DNA of 64,000 nucleotides from Taxillus chinensis (GCA_023512835.1 CM042084.1:45865609-45929608); one strand, 5' to 3'. Counted from the first letter of the stretch, positions 40,381-51,145 are shown. The notes: generated from the sequence alone by a model not told the origin. Made by a program: numbers and translations.

Positions 40381-42588
40381 TTGATAAATGGCAAAGAAAC
40401 CCGGAATAAATTTGAACCAAAATTTGATGATGGGATTTTTGTCGGGTACTCATTACATAGCAAGGCTTATCGGGTCTTCAATAGAAAACTTTTTAAAGTT
40501 GAAGAATCTATCCATTTGACTTTTGATGAAACTAATCTTGATTGGTCAAAAGTTGCTTCTTCAAGTTTTAATGTGCAGGTCCCGGACAGCAACATCGATT
40601 ACTTGAAGTTTATGGATGTTCCTGATACACATTCTGACCAACCACGTGGCATCAGCGAAGCACAAAGAAATTATATGGATGATGCTACAGATGATTCAGA
40701 CTCAGGACTACCGTTAAGCTTCGGACATACTCCTACGGATACCCAAAATTCTGGAGCACCTTCAAGTCCGTCCGGACCAGTTAACACTGAAAGAAACAGT
40801 GTTGAAGAACCACCTAGTTCTACCGTACCTTCGAATACGGAAACATCTGGTCTGGAAGAAGCTCAACCAGCAGATACACCTGAACCACCTAACCTGGCAG
40901 AGCTTCAAATTATTCAAGATCAACCATCACATGCACAGAATTACAGATGGACCCGAAACCATCCCTCAGATCAAGTGATTGGTGATCCTACTGTTGGTGT
41001 AAGAACAAGAGCAGCCACCTCCAACATGTGTTTTTACTCGTGTTTTCTATCTCAAATAGAACCAAAGGTGGTGGATGAAGCTCTTTGGGATTCGAATTGG
41101 ATAGAAGCCATGCAAGAAGAGCTGAATCAATTTAAGAGAAATAATGTGTGGACTCTAGTACCAAGGCCTAAGTCTCAGCAAGTCATAGGAGTTAAATGGG
41201 TGTTCCGGAAGAAGCTTGATATGGATGGAATTGTAATCTGGAACAAAGCCAGACTTGTAGCCAAAAGATATCGTCAAGAAGAAGGAATAGACTATGATGA
41301 GACCTTTGCTCCGGTGGCAAGGCTTGAGGCAATCTGAATGTTTCTGGCATATGCTTCATATGAAAACTTCATAGTTTATCAAATGGACATCAAGAGTGCA
41401 TTCCCGAATGGAGATCTTCAAGAGGAGGTGTACATTGAACAACCTCCAGGTTTCATTGAACCCAAGGCTGGACATCTGGTTTACAAACTAAGGAAAGCTT
41501 TGTATGGATTGAAGCAAGCTCCAAGAGCCTGGTACGACACACTTTCGGAATTCTTACTTGCTCACAACTTTCAAAAAGGGAAGATTGACACCACGCTATT
41601 CTTACGGAAAGAGAAAGGACATACTCTGATCGTACAGATATACGTGGATGATATCATTTTCGGATCAACTAATCCGAAACTTTGTGATGAATTCACCAAG
41701 TTGATGATCGACAAGTTTGAGATGAGTATGATGGGAGAACTGCCCTACTTCCTTGGGATCGAAGTCAAACAACTGAAGGAAGGGACCTTCATAAACCAAG
41801 CTAAGTATACTTGTGACTTAATCAAGAAGTTTGGTATGGAAGGTTCGTCTCCCGTCAAAACTCCAATGCCAGTCAATGCCAAGTTAGACCCAGATGTTGA
41901 TGGCAAATCAGTGAATGTGACTGAGTACAAAGGGATGATTGGATCCTTGCTATATCTTACAGCAAGTCGCCCGGACATAATGTTTGCAACTTGCATCTGC
42001 GCAAGATATCAGGTGAATCCCAAAGAGTCACATATGCTTCATGTAAAATGGATATTAAGGTATCTCAAAGGGACAATTAATTTGGGACTCTGGTACCCAC
42101 AAGAGTCCAACTTCACCTTATCCGGATATTCTGATGCTGATTTTGCCGGGTGTCGCATAGACAGGAAAAGCACCAGTGGTACATGCCAATTCCTTGGAAA
42201 CAGATTGATCTCTTGGTTCAGTAAGAAGCAGAATTCCGTATCAAGATCTACTGCTGAAGTGGAATATATAGCTGCTGGGAGTTGCTGCGCACAGCTTCTC
42301 TGGATGCAAAGTCAACTTACTGACTACGGCTTCAACATGACATCTGTTCCACTCTACTGTGACAATACCAGTGCTATTGCTATCAGCAATAATCCCGTCA
42401 TGCATCCAAAGACAAAACATATTGAGGTCAGGCATCATTTCATTCGTGATCATGTTCTTAAAAAGCACATATCCCTGGAACATGTTGCTACTGAAGATCA
42501 ACTGGCGGATATACTTACAAAGCCCCTACCTGATGTAAGATTTTCTGAACTTCTTCTCAAATTAGGTATGCTTGACTTTTCTACATAG
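40381..42588 (+). pseudogene. pol: S1 integrase tail, reverse transcriptase and RNase H
   Basis: One long frame interrupted by a single TGA at 41335-41337. Integrase C-terminal [17 protein letters not shown] (about 40400) and an acidic linker (to about 41040). [13 protein letters not shown] (about 41200), [47 protein letters not shown], catalytic YVDDIIFGS (about 41641-41667), GLEVK-type block IEVKQLKEG. RNase H: GYSDADFAGCRIDRKSTSG (about 42124), SRSTAEVEYIAA, YCDNTSAI, HPKTKHIEVRHHFIRDHV, DILTKPLP; ends at 42588. The S2 copy has CGA where S1 has TGA at 41335, so that stop is a C-to-T change. Confidence 0.9.
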
Positions 42589-44273
42589 CTTCTCACCTGT
42601 TATCCATCAGTAGTTGTTTTCAGAACATGCATTGTGCTTTTATTGATAGTAGTAGATACATACTGATCTTAATGATGATCATACTTACTGTCTAATGTGC
42701 TTCATGCTTCGATATTGATAAAGAACTTCATATATGGGATGATGTTTGCATTTCCCAGTCAAGTCGTTTAAGCAAACATGATTAAAGTTTATATGATTAA
42801 CCTCATTTTGGTTTCATGATCTTAATTTCCACCGATCACCACATGCCAAATGCCTGTTCATTTAGATTACTCTATTAACATGTATTGTTGAAGAAATGAA
42901 ATGGGTTAGCTCGGAATGCCTGGTGGATGAATACACAATCGCATCGATCACCTTAAGTATAATTTCCTAAAAAGATAGACCGTGCTGAATTTCTTTAAGT
43001 CGGAAAGGTCTACCGAGAGGATTGCACAATCTACGGGGGAGAAAATGCTTTATAAATTATTCAAGTAATACCCCCGTATATGTCTCATGACCTCTTTCCT
43101 GGCTGTCTATTCGAGGGGGAGCCTTTCATTGAGAGGATCGAATGATCTACGGGGGAGCCTAAGCTTCATCTATTACCTCAGTAATAACCCCTAATATGTC
43201 TCAGATACTCCCTCCTCTGAACCTTTACTTCCGGATCTGACTGGACATGCATTGTTGAAACAGAATTGCGGCATGCTTGGATGTATTTTTTTCTTCAACC
43301 ATGCATTTTAATCGGATAATCAACTGCTTGCTTTTGACATGTGTCCACTTCCTCATTTTTCACTCATGAATCCTAGTTTGGTCAAATCATATGATTTTTA
43401 ATTAATCTTAGCTACGTCGTTCAGCAGGACGGTTTCGCTATGTTGACCTATATAAACTTGTGTATTTATTATCTGACATATGCCCTGATTCAGTCACATT
43501 GATCATTCTCTAGTATGTATATGTCTATTTCATTCTTGGTAATGCATAAGTTCTGCTACTCATTAGTTCGGATTATATAGCTCTTCACTGACTATTTTCT
43601 CCTATCCATACTAATCCTTGCCTGTTAAGCTTTTGTACTTTTAGCTTATTTTTGTGAAGCTACAGGTTCAGATTTTCATTGCACCCTTATCGATAAATCC
43701 AGTCCATAGTCTTGGATTTGAAGTGTTGTGGTACTTCTCTTCTCTTCGACTTATTGACAGCAAAGGAATCTACTTCTCTTTAACCGCACTCTGTTACTAC
43801 GGACACGGTCTACTTTTCATCCGGATACTCGTCACTCGACTATCGTTGATTCCGGATGATTGTCGGTTCATTCCTCCGGACTTCTGACACTGTCAAATTG
43901 CGATAATCCATGTCTTATTATATATCGCGTGCTTTTGAGGAGGAATAATGATGATTCATTGAATGCATGTCTCGGGATGCACACACTTCCCAGGAAGGCA
44001 AACAGCTGTTACCCTTACTTGGTCATGCCGTCTCCATGTCATCTTTTAATTCGGAGGCGCACCGATATCAAGACTAATGACATCAGCCCGTCAGCGGTTT
44101 CTTTGTTTCACTCGCCAAATTCCTAGACCCGTGACATTCACGGACTCGGTCTTATATATTCCTGGTCATTCTGCCAGGCACGAGTGTTACCCTTTTCAAA
44201 TCCCTAAAACTCTCGTTGCTCCTTCAATCCCCAAGACCTCGCCTTCCCTCTCGCCCTTCAACTTTCATCTACA
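42589..44273 (+). other. S1 non-coding region between pol and the 3' ORF, with repeated purine tracts
   Basis: AT-rich, no convincing gene. Two similar blocks (about 43015-43090 and 43130-43205) each hold GAGAGGAT, ATCTACGGGGGAG and an AGTAATA-CCCC-TATGTCTC ending; another tract is GAGGGGGAGCC at about 43113. Repeated PPT-like tracts in this position are a described trait of Sireviruses. The S2 counterpart is 49307-51010 on the minus strand. Confidence 0.7.
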
Positions 44274-45220
44274 ATGGCACCCAAAACCTCTCTTTCCGGC
44301 GTCAATCCCGGCCATCTGGTCGATTGGAGCGCTATCTCCAACCCTCCGGACTAGTTTTTCCATATTCGCCCTCTTCTAGAAGCCTCTCATATACTCGACT
44401 TGATCTCCAATCCTGTCGATCTTCTTGTAGACAACATTCTCGAGTACTACCAACGGATCCGCTGTACCACTGACTCCATCATCTCCTATGTTTGCGGTGA
44501 ATCCATCCTCATTACCCCCGACGTTCTCCGCGGCTGCGTCTCGGCCTACCCCCGGTGAACCACGGCGCCCCGATGCCGATCCCATGGCGGCTTCCATGGG
44601 TTGCACTTATAAAGGCAAGGAATACAAGGTGAAGTCCTTCCAAGGCCACTATCGTCGTATGGCGGTCATACTAAGTCGTTGTTCCTGGCTCGCACTTCCG
44701 CTTTGGACTGCGTCCGTACGATCTTCTTCGGCCATGTATGACGTTTTCGAAGGTCTTCCGATGGATCGGGGGACGTTCTGTTCGATTGCTGACTGGACCC
44801 ATGAACCTTTCCTTCGGCGCATCCTTAGCATTGTCTTCCGGCATCTTCATCCGGACCATTTCGCCCGCTTCTCCGATCTTGTTTCATTTCCTCCTGGCTT
44901 ATTACCTTCGCTATCTTACGCCTGATGGGAACATGACAGCCCGTCGTCCCTCTACGACTCTACGCCTTCTCCCCGCCACGTAACAACAAGGCGATTACTG
45001 GTGACCCCTCCGACAACCATGCCCCTGACGTCAGCTCCGCTCACCGATCCTCCCGGATTCGGTCCGTTGCTGCACCCTCCATTTCTCGGGCCTCCCAGCA
45101 CAGCGTCCGTGCCGAACCCTCCGAGGTTGCGGGGCCATCTCAGCGCAGTGCCCCTAGAGTTGTTTTTCAGCCCCTTCTGCTGCGGATGTCCCCACCCCCT
45201 CCACTTCCGCTGTTGCTGCC
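44274..45220 (+). pseudogene. S1 envelope-position ORF, N-terminal domain (frameshifted)
   Basis: Starts MAPKTSLSGVNPGHLVDW at 44274; in-frame TAG at about 44352. Conserved with S2 (minus 49306-48791): RPLLEASHIL.L, DLL.DNI, IRCTTDSI, ITP.VLR, then in another frame MAAS.GCTYK.KEYKVKSFQG and VFEGLPMD (about 44584-44770), PFLRRILSIVFRHLHPDH (about 44805-44865). The pattern of helical blocks ending in a V-F/L-x-G-L/K-P-M-D element recalls the Pfam 'putative plant transposon protein' type of domain (PF20167), but that is a weak match made by eye. Beyond 44925 it becomes Ser/Pro-rich. Function unknown. Confidence 0.55.
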
Positions 45221-46012
45221 GTGGTTGATACCGCCATTGCTGCCGCAATTGCTGATGTCCCGGAATCTATTCCGGAAGCTCCTTTGCCTCCCCTACCTCA
45301 ACCCCGAGATTACCTTGACCATCGCTCCGCCGACACCTTAACGGACCTTTGGCTCCGTTTCAGCCTTGCCCACACCGCCTCCATTCCTGACACCGATCTC
45401 CGGGTGTTTTACACTCGCCATACTCAATCCCTAGAGACCATGATCATCTGGAATTTGGACCAAGGCTTTCTTACGCCGGCCTCCATTCCAGATGTGTCGT
45501 TCCCTAACCCCTCCAGCCCGGTCCATGCTGCACAGAGTCCTTCTCCTGCTAAGGCTGGACCTTCTTCTCCTATTGTTGACATTCCTGTTGTTGACTTATC
45601 TGGTCAAAGCGGGTCCATTACTCTGGATGCCTCTGCTGCTCCGGATGCCCCTTCTGCTGCTACTGCTGATACTCCTGCGGACTCCTCTGCCCAGCGCACT
45701 CCTGCTCCTGTTCATGCGGGGGAGTCCTCCAAAGCTCCAGAGTTGGCCCTTGGGGGTGCTTCTTTTGGCACGGTCCACTCCGACGCTGTGCTCTCCGCCC
45801 AGCTGGACTGCCATGCCCTGGCTCACAGCGCCCAAATATCCGCCATCGCCGCCAACGTTGATGCTCTTGGCGCCCAACTCCTCTCCGCCCTCACCGACTC
45901 CTCCACCTCCATGGAACAGAAGATGGACCTCGTCGCCTCGTCCGTCCACTCCTTGTCTACCTCCTTCGCGGACCTGGCGCACATGATGGCTCGCCCTCCC
46001 ATTGCTCCTTAG
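45221..46012 (+). CDS. S1 envelope-position ORF, middle part (263 residues, open)
   Basis: Open frame, possibly entered from upstream rather than started at 45221. It contains LPQPRDYLDHRSADTLTDLW and IIWNLDQGFLTPASIPDVSF, a Ser/Ala/Pro/Asp-rich linker (residues about 90-185), then a helical heptad-like segment (residues about 200-255: ANVDALGAQLLSALTDSSTS and SSVHSLSTSFADLAHMM). TAG at 46010 ends it; the C48 part continues in the same frame 24 bases later, so this is probably one gene with a premature stop. No signal peptide or membrane segment is evident, which argues against a classical envelope protein. Confidence 0.6.
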   Translation: MVDTAIAAAIADVPESIPEAPLPPLPQPRDYLDHRSADTLTDLWLRFSLAHTASIPDTDLRVFYTRHTQSLETMIIWNLDQGFLTPASIPDVSFPNPSSPVHAAQSPSPAKAGPSSPIVDIPVVDLSGQSGSITLDASAAPDAPSAATADTPADSSAQRTPAPVHAGESSKAPELALGGASFGTVHSDAVLSAQLDCHALAHSAQISAIAANVDALGAQLLSALTDSSTSMEQKMDLVASSVHSLSTSFADLAHMMARPPIAP

Positions 46013-46036
46013 CGATCTGCCAAACAGGGGGAGAGA

Positions 46037-46993
46037 GTGTCATCTGATCCTTTTGCTCCTCCTGCATCACAAACCTCCACTCGTGCTGAGAAGCGGCCTG
46101 CCTCTTCATTGCTTCAGGGAGTTCAAATCCCCAAACGTAGCCGCTTCTCTCAGCCAAGCTCCTCGAGTGCAGCTCTTCCTCCATCCTCTCCATCCACAGC
46201 TGACACCTTCCTCCCATCATATGTGGCGTGTGACCCTCTTGATGCGGACGGAAGCGTGCGTAAGGCAATGCTTTCCTATGTTGCGTCTTCTGCCGAGAGA
46301 AGATGTCTCTCTGACCTGTACCCCTCCTCCCCGGACGACATTCGGACCCTTTGTTTGGAGAAAGGCCTCTTTACAACAGACGACATTAACAACTTCTCTA
46401 GGGCTACTAAAATGGAGATGAGGCTGTTTCCATCTCTGTACAAGGATGGCCACTTGTTTGAAGTTCTGCCGTGCTGGAATGAGGGCTATCTTCCCAGTAT
46501 AGATATCATTCAGTCCTTTATCGAAGGAACTGCTAAGGATAGCAAGCCATGGAGAACTCTCTCAACTATCCTCATTCCGTACCGGATCATGTCGCCACAT
46601 TTCATGATGGCTGTCTTCATGATTCAGTCCAAACAGATGATTCTGATTGATTCTCATCAGATTGTGGAGCAGTATGTAAGAAAGAATCAATGGGAACCAC
46701 TGTGTCTCAGATTGACTGAAGCTGTGAAGAAAGCCGGATTATATGAAAAGTTGGGCATCACTCCTTTGAGACCAACTGAGAAGCTGAAGGCGACATTTCG
46801 GGGCAAGAAGCAAGTGCCACAACAGCCAGATGGAGATAGCTGCGGAGCTTTTGTCTGTTACTTCATCAAGTCATTGTTAAGTGTGGACAAATCTTGGAGC
46901 CAACACACCACTTATATGATGAAGCAGACAATGGAGCTTAGAGAGAAAGCAGCAACAATGATCTTCAAGTATAGTAAGCCTTATGTACCTTAA
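46037..46993 (+). CDS. C48-type (Ulp1/SENP-like) cysteine peptidase domain in S1
   Basis: 318-residue open frame. Residues 1-60 are Ser/Pro-rich with a basic patch IPKRSRF that could be a nuclear signal. Residues about 140-290 carry the peptidase pattern: His188 in SPHFMMAVF, Asp205 in MILIDSHQ (17 residues after His, as in SENP proteins), Gln263 and Cys269 in VPQQPDGDSCGAFVCYF, the Q-x5-C-G arrangement of the family. C48 enzymes process or remove SUMO/ubiquitin-like proteins; the substrate here is unknown. Ends KYSKPYVP. All four active-site residues are intact. The frame continues upstream into 45221-46012 across one TAG. Transposon-borne Ulp1 domains are known mainly from Mutator-like DNA elements; in a copia element this is unusual. 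Confidence 0.78.
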   Translation: MSSDPFAPPASQTSTRAEKRPASSLLQGVQIPKRSRFSQPSSSSAALPPSSPSTADTFLPSYVACDPLDADGSVRKAMLSYVASSAERRCLSDLYPSSPDDIRTLCLEKGLFTTDDINNFSRATKMEMRLFPSLYKDGHLFEVLPCWNEGYLPSIDIIQSFIEGTAKDSKPWRTLSTILIPYRIMSPHFMMAVFMIQSKQMILIDSHQIVEQYVRKNQWEPLCLRLTEAVKKAGLYEKLGITPLRPTEKLKATFRGKKQVPQQPDGDSCGAFVCYFIKSLLSVDKSWSQHTTYMMKQTMELREKAATMIFKYSKPYVP

Positions 46994-47136
46994 TGAAAAT
47001 CTTGTATAAAGGCTGAATTGTATTCTGTTCCTAATAAATGAAAATAGTTGTGATGTGTATTCTGTATGTTATCTTTTTGCACTGCTTACCAGATTAGATT
47101 ACAAAGGGTTTGGGCATATCCATAATTGGGGGAGAT
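46994..47136 (+). other. S1 3' end and polypurine tract
   Basis: A short untranslated stretch ending with the PPT, TTGGGGGAGAT at about 47126-47136, directly against the LTR. Confidence 0.8.
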
Positions 47137-48546
47137 TGTTGGATCAAGCCTAGAATTTGGATAATGCTGATAAAGCCCTATGTAATTTGATTTGAGATCT
47201 TTTGTGTTTCTTTGATCATTGCAGAAGATATGTTATTAATCCGGAGATACACTCGTGAGAGCAAAGCTAAGGACAAGATACATAATCCTGATCCGGACAA
47301 GAGTGAGTGTCGTCAAACACTTGGTAAATAACCAAGTCACCAATACATACGAAATAAGGAACATTCATGCGGACTAAGAACTTAAAAGCTACGGATTATG
47401 GAATCTGCTCTTAATGCCTCAAACGGACTAAGTCAAACTGATGCAGAGTAAGAATCTTGGTCTACAAGGTCGCACGGAGTAAAAGAGTCAACACAGAGCT
47501 AAAAAGTTAAGTCTTTCACTCAAATGAATTAAAGTAAAGAAGACACGGAGTAAGTCATCCGAGTCTTTCATACACACGGAGTAAGAAAGTACTGATGCGG
47601 AATAAGGACCCGAGTCCTTATTCGCACGGAGTAAGGAACTTAGATGCGGAGTAAGGAATCCGGACCACTCACTCAAAGTGAGTAAGGATGTGCTAGTACG
47701 GAGTAAGCCATCCGATCCTTTAGACTCACACGGAGTAAGGAACTTACATACGGAGTAAGGAACTTACATGCGGAGTAAGGAATCGCTGATACGGAATAAG
47801 CACTCCGACCTTCTCATTCATATGGAGTAAGGAAGCGCTGACACGGACTAAGGATTCCAGTATCAAATAGATACGGAGTTAGCAACCACTGACACAGAGT
47901 AAGGTTCCGAGCTTCATTAGCTATGGAGTAAGGAAAATTACACCGGACCAAGAAGATGCTGCTTCAACTTAACCGCATTTAAGGTTATCAGCTCGTGGTG
48001 TCCTGATGTAAGACAAACTTGTTGAGAACCTGAAGAATCTTACACGTGGATCACTCGGATATGTGGACACAACTTTAATTATATTTGGGAACTCATAAAG
48101 GCACTTATACTCTTCAAACCCAAGATCATGAGCTCCACAAACCGCAGCAGTCAAGGCAGAGAGACTACCGAGGAATAGTTCGTGCTGAACGCATTCCGAA
48201 ACTACAAGTTCCAAGGTTGTATTTTAGGAATGTTTTTGTATAAATATTTATACTTGTATATTTAAAGAAGTGTGCGAGCAAGCCTGACAAAAATACTGTG
48301 TATGCACAAGAGTTCAAAGAGATAATATAGGCTAGAGTGTGAATCATTTTGTAAACAGAGTGTAAAAGAGTCTTGCTTCTATTTTGTTGTATTTATCTTT
48401 TGATAATAAAACAAAATACTTCCACTATCTGGTTATCTTCCGCAGTGATTCTATCACTTAACTAGATAAGTGTTTGTGTCATAAGAGAATATAAAGAGTT
48501 TGGATAAGAGCCTATTCACCCCCCTCTAGGCTCCAAGGGACCATCA
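47137..48546 (+). repeat. S1 3' LTR
   Basis: A 1410-bp LTR, TGTTGGATCA to GGGACCATCA. Two 20-bp repeat units (47730-47769) against five in the 5' LTR. It keeps about 36 bp at 48170-48205 that the 5' LTR has lost between ACTAC repeats. TATA-like TATAAATA near 48239. Confidence 0.92.
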
Positions 48547-48551
48547 GGAAG

Positions 48552-49306
48552 GAACAGCTACGGACCGAATCCGGGAGGATCGGTGGGCAGAGCTGACCTC
48601 GGGGGCAGAGCTGTCGCCTGGGTCACCAACCGAGCTACCTTGTTGTTCCGTCAGGTGTAAGATGGCGGAGATAGAATGCCTAGGGAAAAGGGATGACGCT
48701 ATGTCCATTGAAGTGGGACGGACAAAGATGCGGGAAGACGATGCTCAGGATCCGCCCAAAAGATTGATTCTTTGGGTTATTTCCCAGCAGTCAGAACAAG
48801 AAAGTGCCCCCGTCCATTGGGAGACCCTCAAAGACTCCGTACATCATGAGAAGCAGATCGTACGGGGCAGAGTCAAGGGCTGTTGTGTGAGCTAGAAGGC
48901 ACTGGCTCAGGATGGTCGCCATACATTTGTAGCGACCCTGGAAGGACTTCACCTTATATTCCTTCCTTTTGTAAGTGCAGCCTATGGAAGCTGCCATTGG
49001 CTCTAGGTCAGGCCGCTGATGAGGACCGGAAGGAAGATGGAGAGCAGCACGAAGGACGTTTGGGGTGATGATAATGAATTCACCCCTAACAGTGGAACGG
49101 ATGGAATCGGTGGTGCAACGGATGTTCCGGTAGAGCTCAACAATATTGTCGATAAGGAGATCGATGGGATCAGAGACTAGGTTTAGGATGTGGCTTGCTT
49201 CCAGTAGAGGGCGATGTTCTAGAAACCACGTCGGAGGATTGAATACAGAGTTCCAGTCGACCAGATGGCCGGGATTGACGCCGGAGAGAGCAGTCTTGGG
49301 TGCCAT
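48552..49306 (-). pseudogene. S2 envelope-position ORF, N-terminal domain
   Basis: Minus-strand continuation of 23711-24640 beyond S1. The open part is 49306 to 48791: MAPKTALSGVNPGHLVDW, PPTWFLEHRPLLEASHIL, IRCTTDSIRSTVRGE, LRAALHLPSG, MAASIGCTYKRKEYKVKSF, MMYGVFEGLPMDGG. It is more intact than the S1 copy and fixes the start codon at 49306. From 48790 to 48552 the reading continues in other frames (Ser/Pro-rich). Protein identity unknown; see the S1 entry for a weak domain suggestion. Confidence 0.65.
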
Positions 49307-51010
49307 TGGAAATGGATGCAGAGAAGGGAAAGGAAATTTAGGGTTTTGAGAAAATAAAGAGTGACTATGATATGTGAGAGTGATAAGTCGCTCTTGGCTT
49401 GAAGGCTTATGAGATATATAGCGGGTCAGTGGATGCCGGCGGGTCTAGGGTTTAAGCGAAATGTACAGTGAACTGCCTGACAATCTGATGTCAATAGTCT
49501 TGATAGTTGAGTGCCTCCGAGTATAGAAATGACGTGGACGTAGTAGAACCAAACATTTATGACAGATGTATGCCTTCTTTCGAAAGTGAAGTGACTAATT
49601 GCCCGGCTCGAAACGTGCATTTAATGGACCATCATTATTCCTCCTCCAAAATACGCGATGTAAGATAATACTCTGTTTATCACGATTAGAGAGTTTCAAG
49701 AGTCAAGAGGAATTGAACCGACTATCATCCGAGGTAAAGATAATCCGTAGAAGAATATCCAGATGAAAAACAGACCGAGTCCGTAGAAATAGGTGCTGTA
49801 AAAGAAAAGTAGATTCCTTTGCTGTCTTGAAGTCGAAGAGAAAAGAAGTACCACAACACTTCAAATCTGAGACATCAAACAAGATATATATCAGTGAAAA
49901 TGCAAAGAGAATCTGAACTTGAAGCTTCAGAAAGATAAACTAAAAGAACATAAGACTTAACAGGTTGGGATTAGCACGGATATAAAATAGATACGGAAAT
50001 GTCAGCATAATCCGAACTAATAAGAAACAATTAGAACTTATGCATTAAAAAATGAAGTTAGACACATACATACAAGTTAAGGATCATTTTTACTGAAATC
50101 AAAGCATATGTCAGATAAGAAACACATAAGTTCATATTGGTCAACATAGCGAGACCTTCATGCTGAAAGACATAGCTAAGATTAATTAAATCTATATGAT
50201 TTATCCAACATAGGATTCATGAATGAGAATGGATTAAAGAACACATGTCAAGAGCAATCAATTGATTATCATATTAAGATGCATAATTGAAGCAGCAAAA
50301 ACATCCAATCATGCCACAATTCCGATTCAACAATGCATGCCCAGTCAGATCCAAAAGTGAGAGTTTAGAGGGTAGAGCATCCGAGACATATTAGGGGGTC
50401 ATTACTTAAGTAATAAATGAAGCTTTTGCTCCCCCTTAGATCGTGCGATCCTCTCAGTGATAGACTCCCCCTCAGATAGATAACCAGGAAAGAGGTCATG
50501 AGACAAATAAGGGGGGTATTACTTGGATAATAGATAAAGCTTTTTCTCCCCCTTAGATCATACGATCCTCTCGATGGACATTTCCTGCTTAATAGTTTAG
50601 ATCATGAGAAATTGCTGTTTATCCTTTAGGAAACTCCACTCCATAAGTGATCGATCGACTGAACGGTTTTTTCATCCACTAGGCATTCCGAGCTAACCCA
50701 TTTCATTTCTTTAACCAGTCATGTCAATATTGCAATCAATATGAAAAAGCATTTGACATGTGGTGATAAATGAAAATTAGAATCATGAAATCCTAAGGAG
50801 GTTTTATTCAAATATCTTTAATTATGTTAGCTTAAGCGACTTCAGTCGGGAAACACAAGCATCCTCCCACTATGAAAGTATGGGTATACTATCAGAAACA
50901 TAATGAATGACACAAGTAAAGATGATCAGCAGTAAGAACAGTAAGTGTCTAACGCTCATAACGAAACATGATGCATGAATAAAAATATTGTTGAATGAAT
51001 AAATGATTAA
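49307..51010 (-). other. S2 non-coding region between pol and the 3' ORF
   Basis: Reverse counterpart of S1 42589-44273, with the same duplicated purine-tract blocks (minus strand AAGGGGGAG near 50440 and 50555, GAGGGGGAG near 50473). No gene is visible in 1.7 kb. Confidence 0.7.
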
Positions 51011-51145
51011 CTATGCAGATAGGTCAAGCATACCTAATTTGAGGAGTAGTTCAGAAAATCTTGCATCAAATAGGGGCTTGGTGAGTATGTCTGCGAGTTG
51101 ATCATTCGTAGCAACATGTTCGAGAGATATGTGCTTTTTGAGTAC
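51011..51145 (-). pseudogene. pol: S2 RNase H C-terminal end, cut by B1
   Basis: The minus strand from 51145 reads VLKKHISLEH, a DQLADILTKPLF-type block and LLKLGMLDLSA, with a stop at 51013-51011. The upstream part of the same gene is at 62188 onward. The split falls in the RDHVLKK segment and the TSD AGTAC (51141-51145) is duplicated at 62183-62187. Confidence 0.85.

Larger units (their letters stand above)
24641..48546 (+). mobile_element. S1: Sirevirus-like Ty1/copia element with C48 ORF, TSD GGAAG
   Basis: LTR (24641-26068), tRNA-Met PBS, gag, pol in copia order (protease, integrase, RT, RNase H), a long 3' region with repeated purine tracts, an envelope-position ORF, PPT and LTR (47137-48546). 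TSD GGAAG is perfect (24636-24640, 48547-48551). It is inserted in the opposite orientation into S2, a member of the same family. T2 (29176-39945) splits its integrase gene. Net length without T2 and its duplicated target is about 13.1 kb, in the Sirevirus range. Stops in pol are mostly transitions. Confidence 0.93.

Noticed and set aside
48662..48895. 77-residue plus-strand ORF
   Set aside because: Antisense shadow of the S2 envelope-position ORF on the minus strand.
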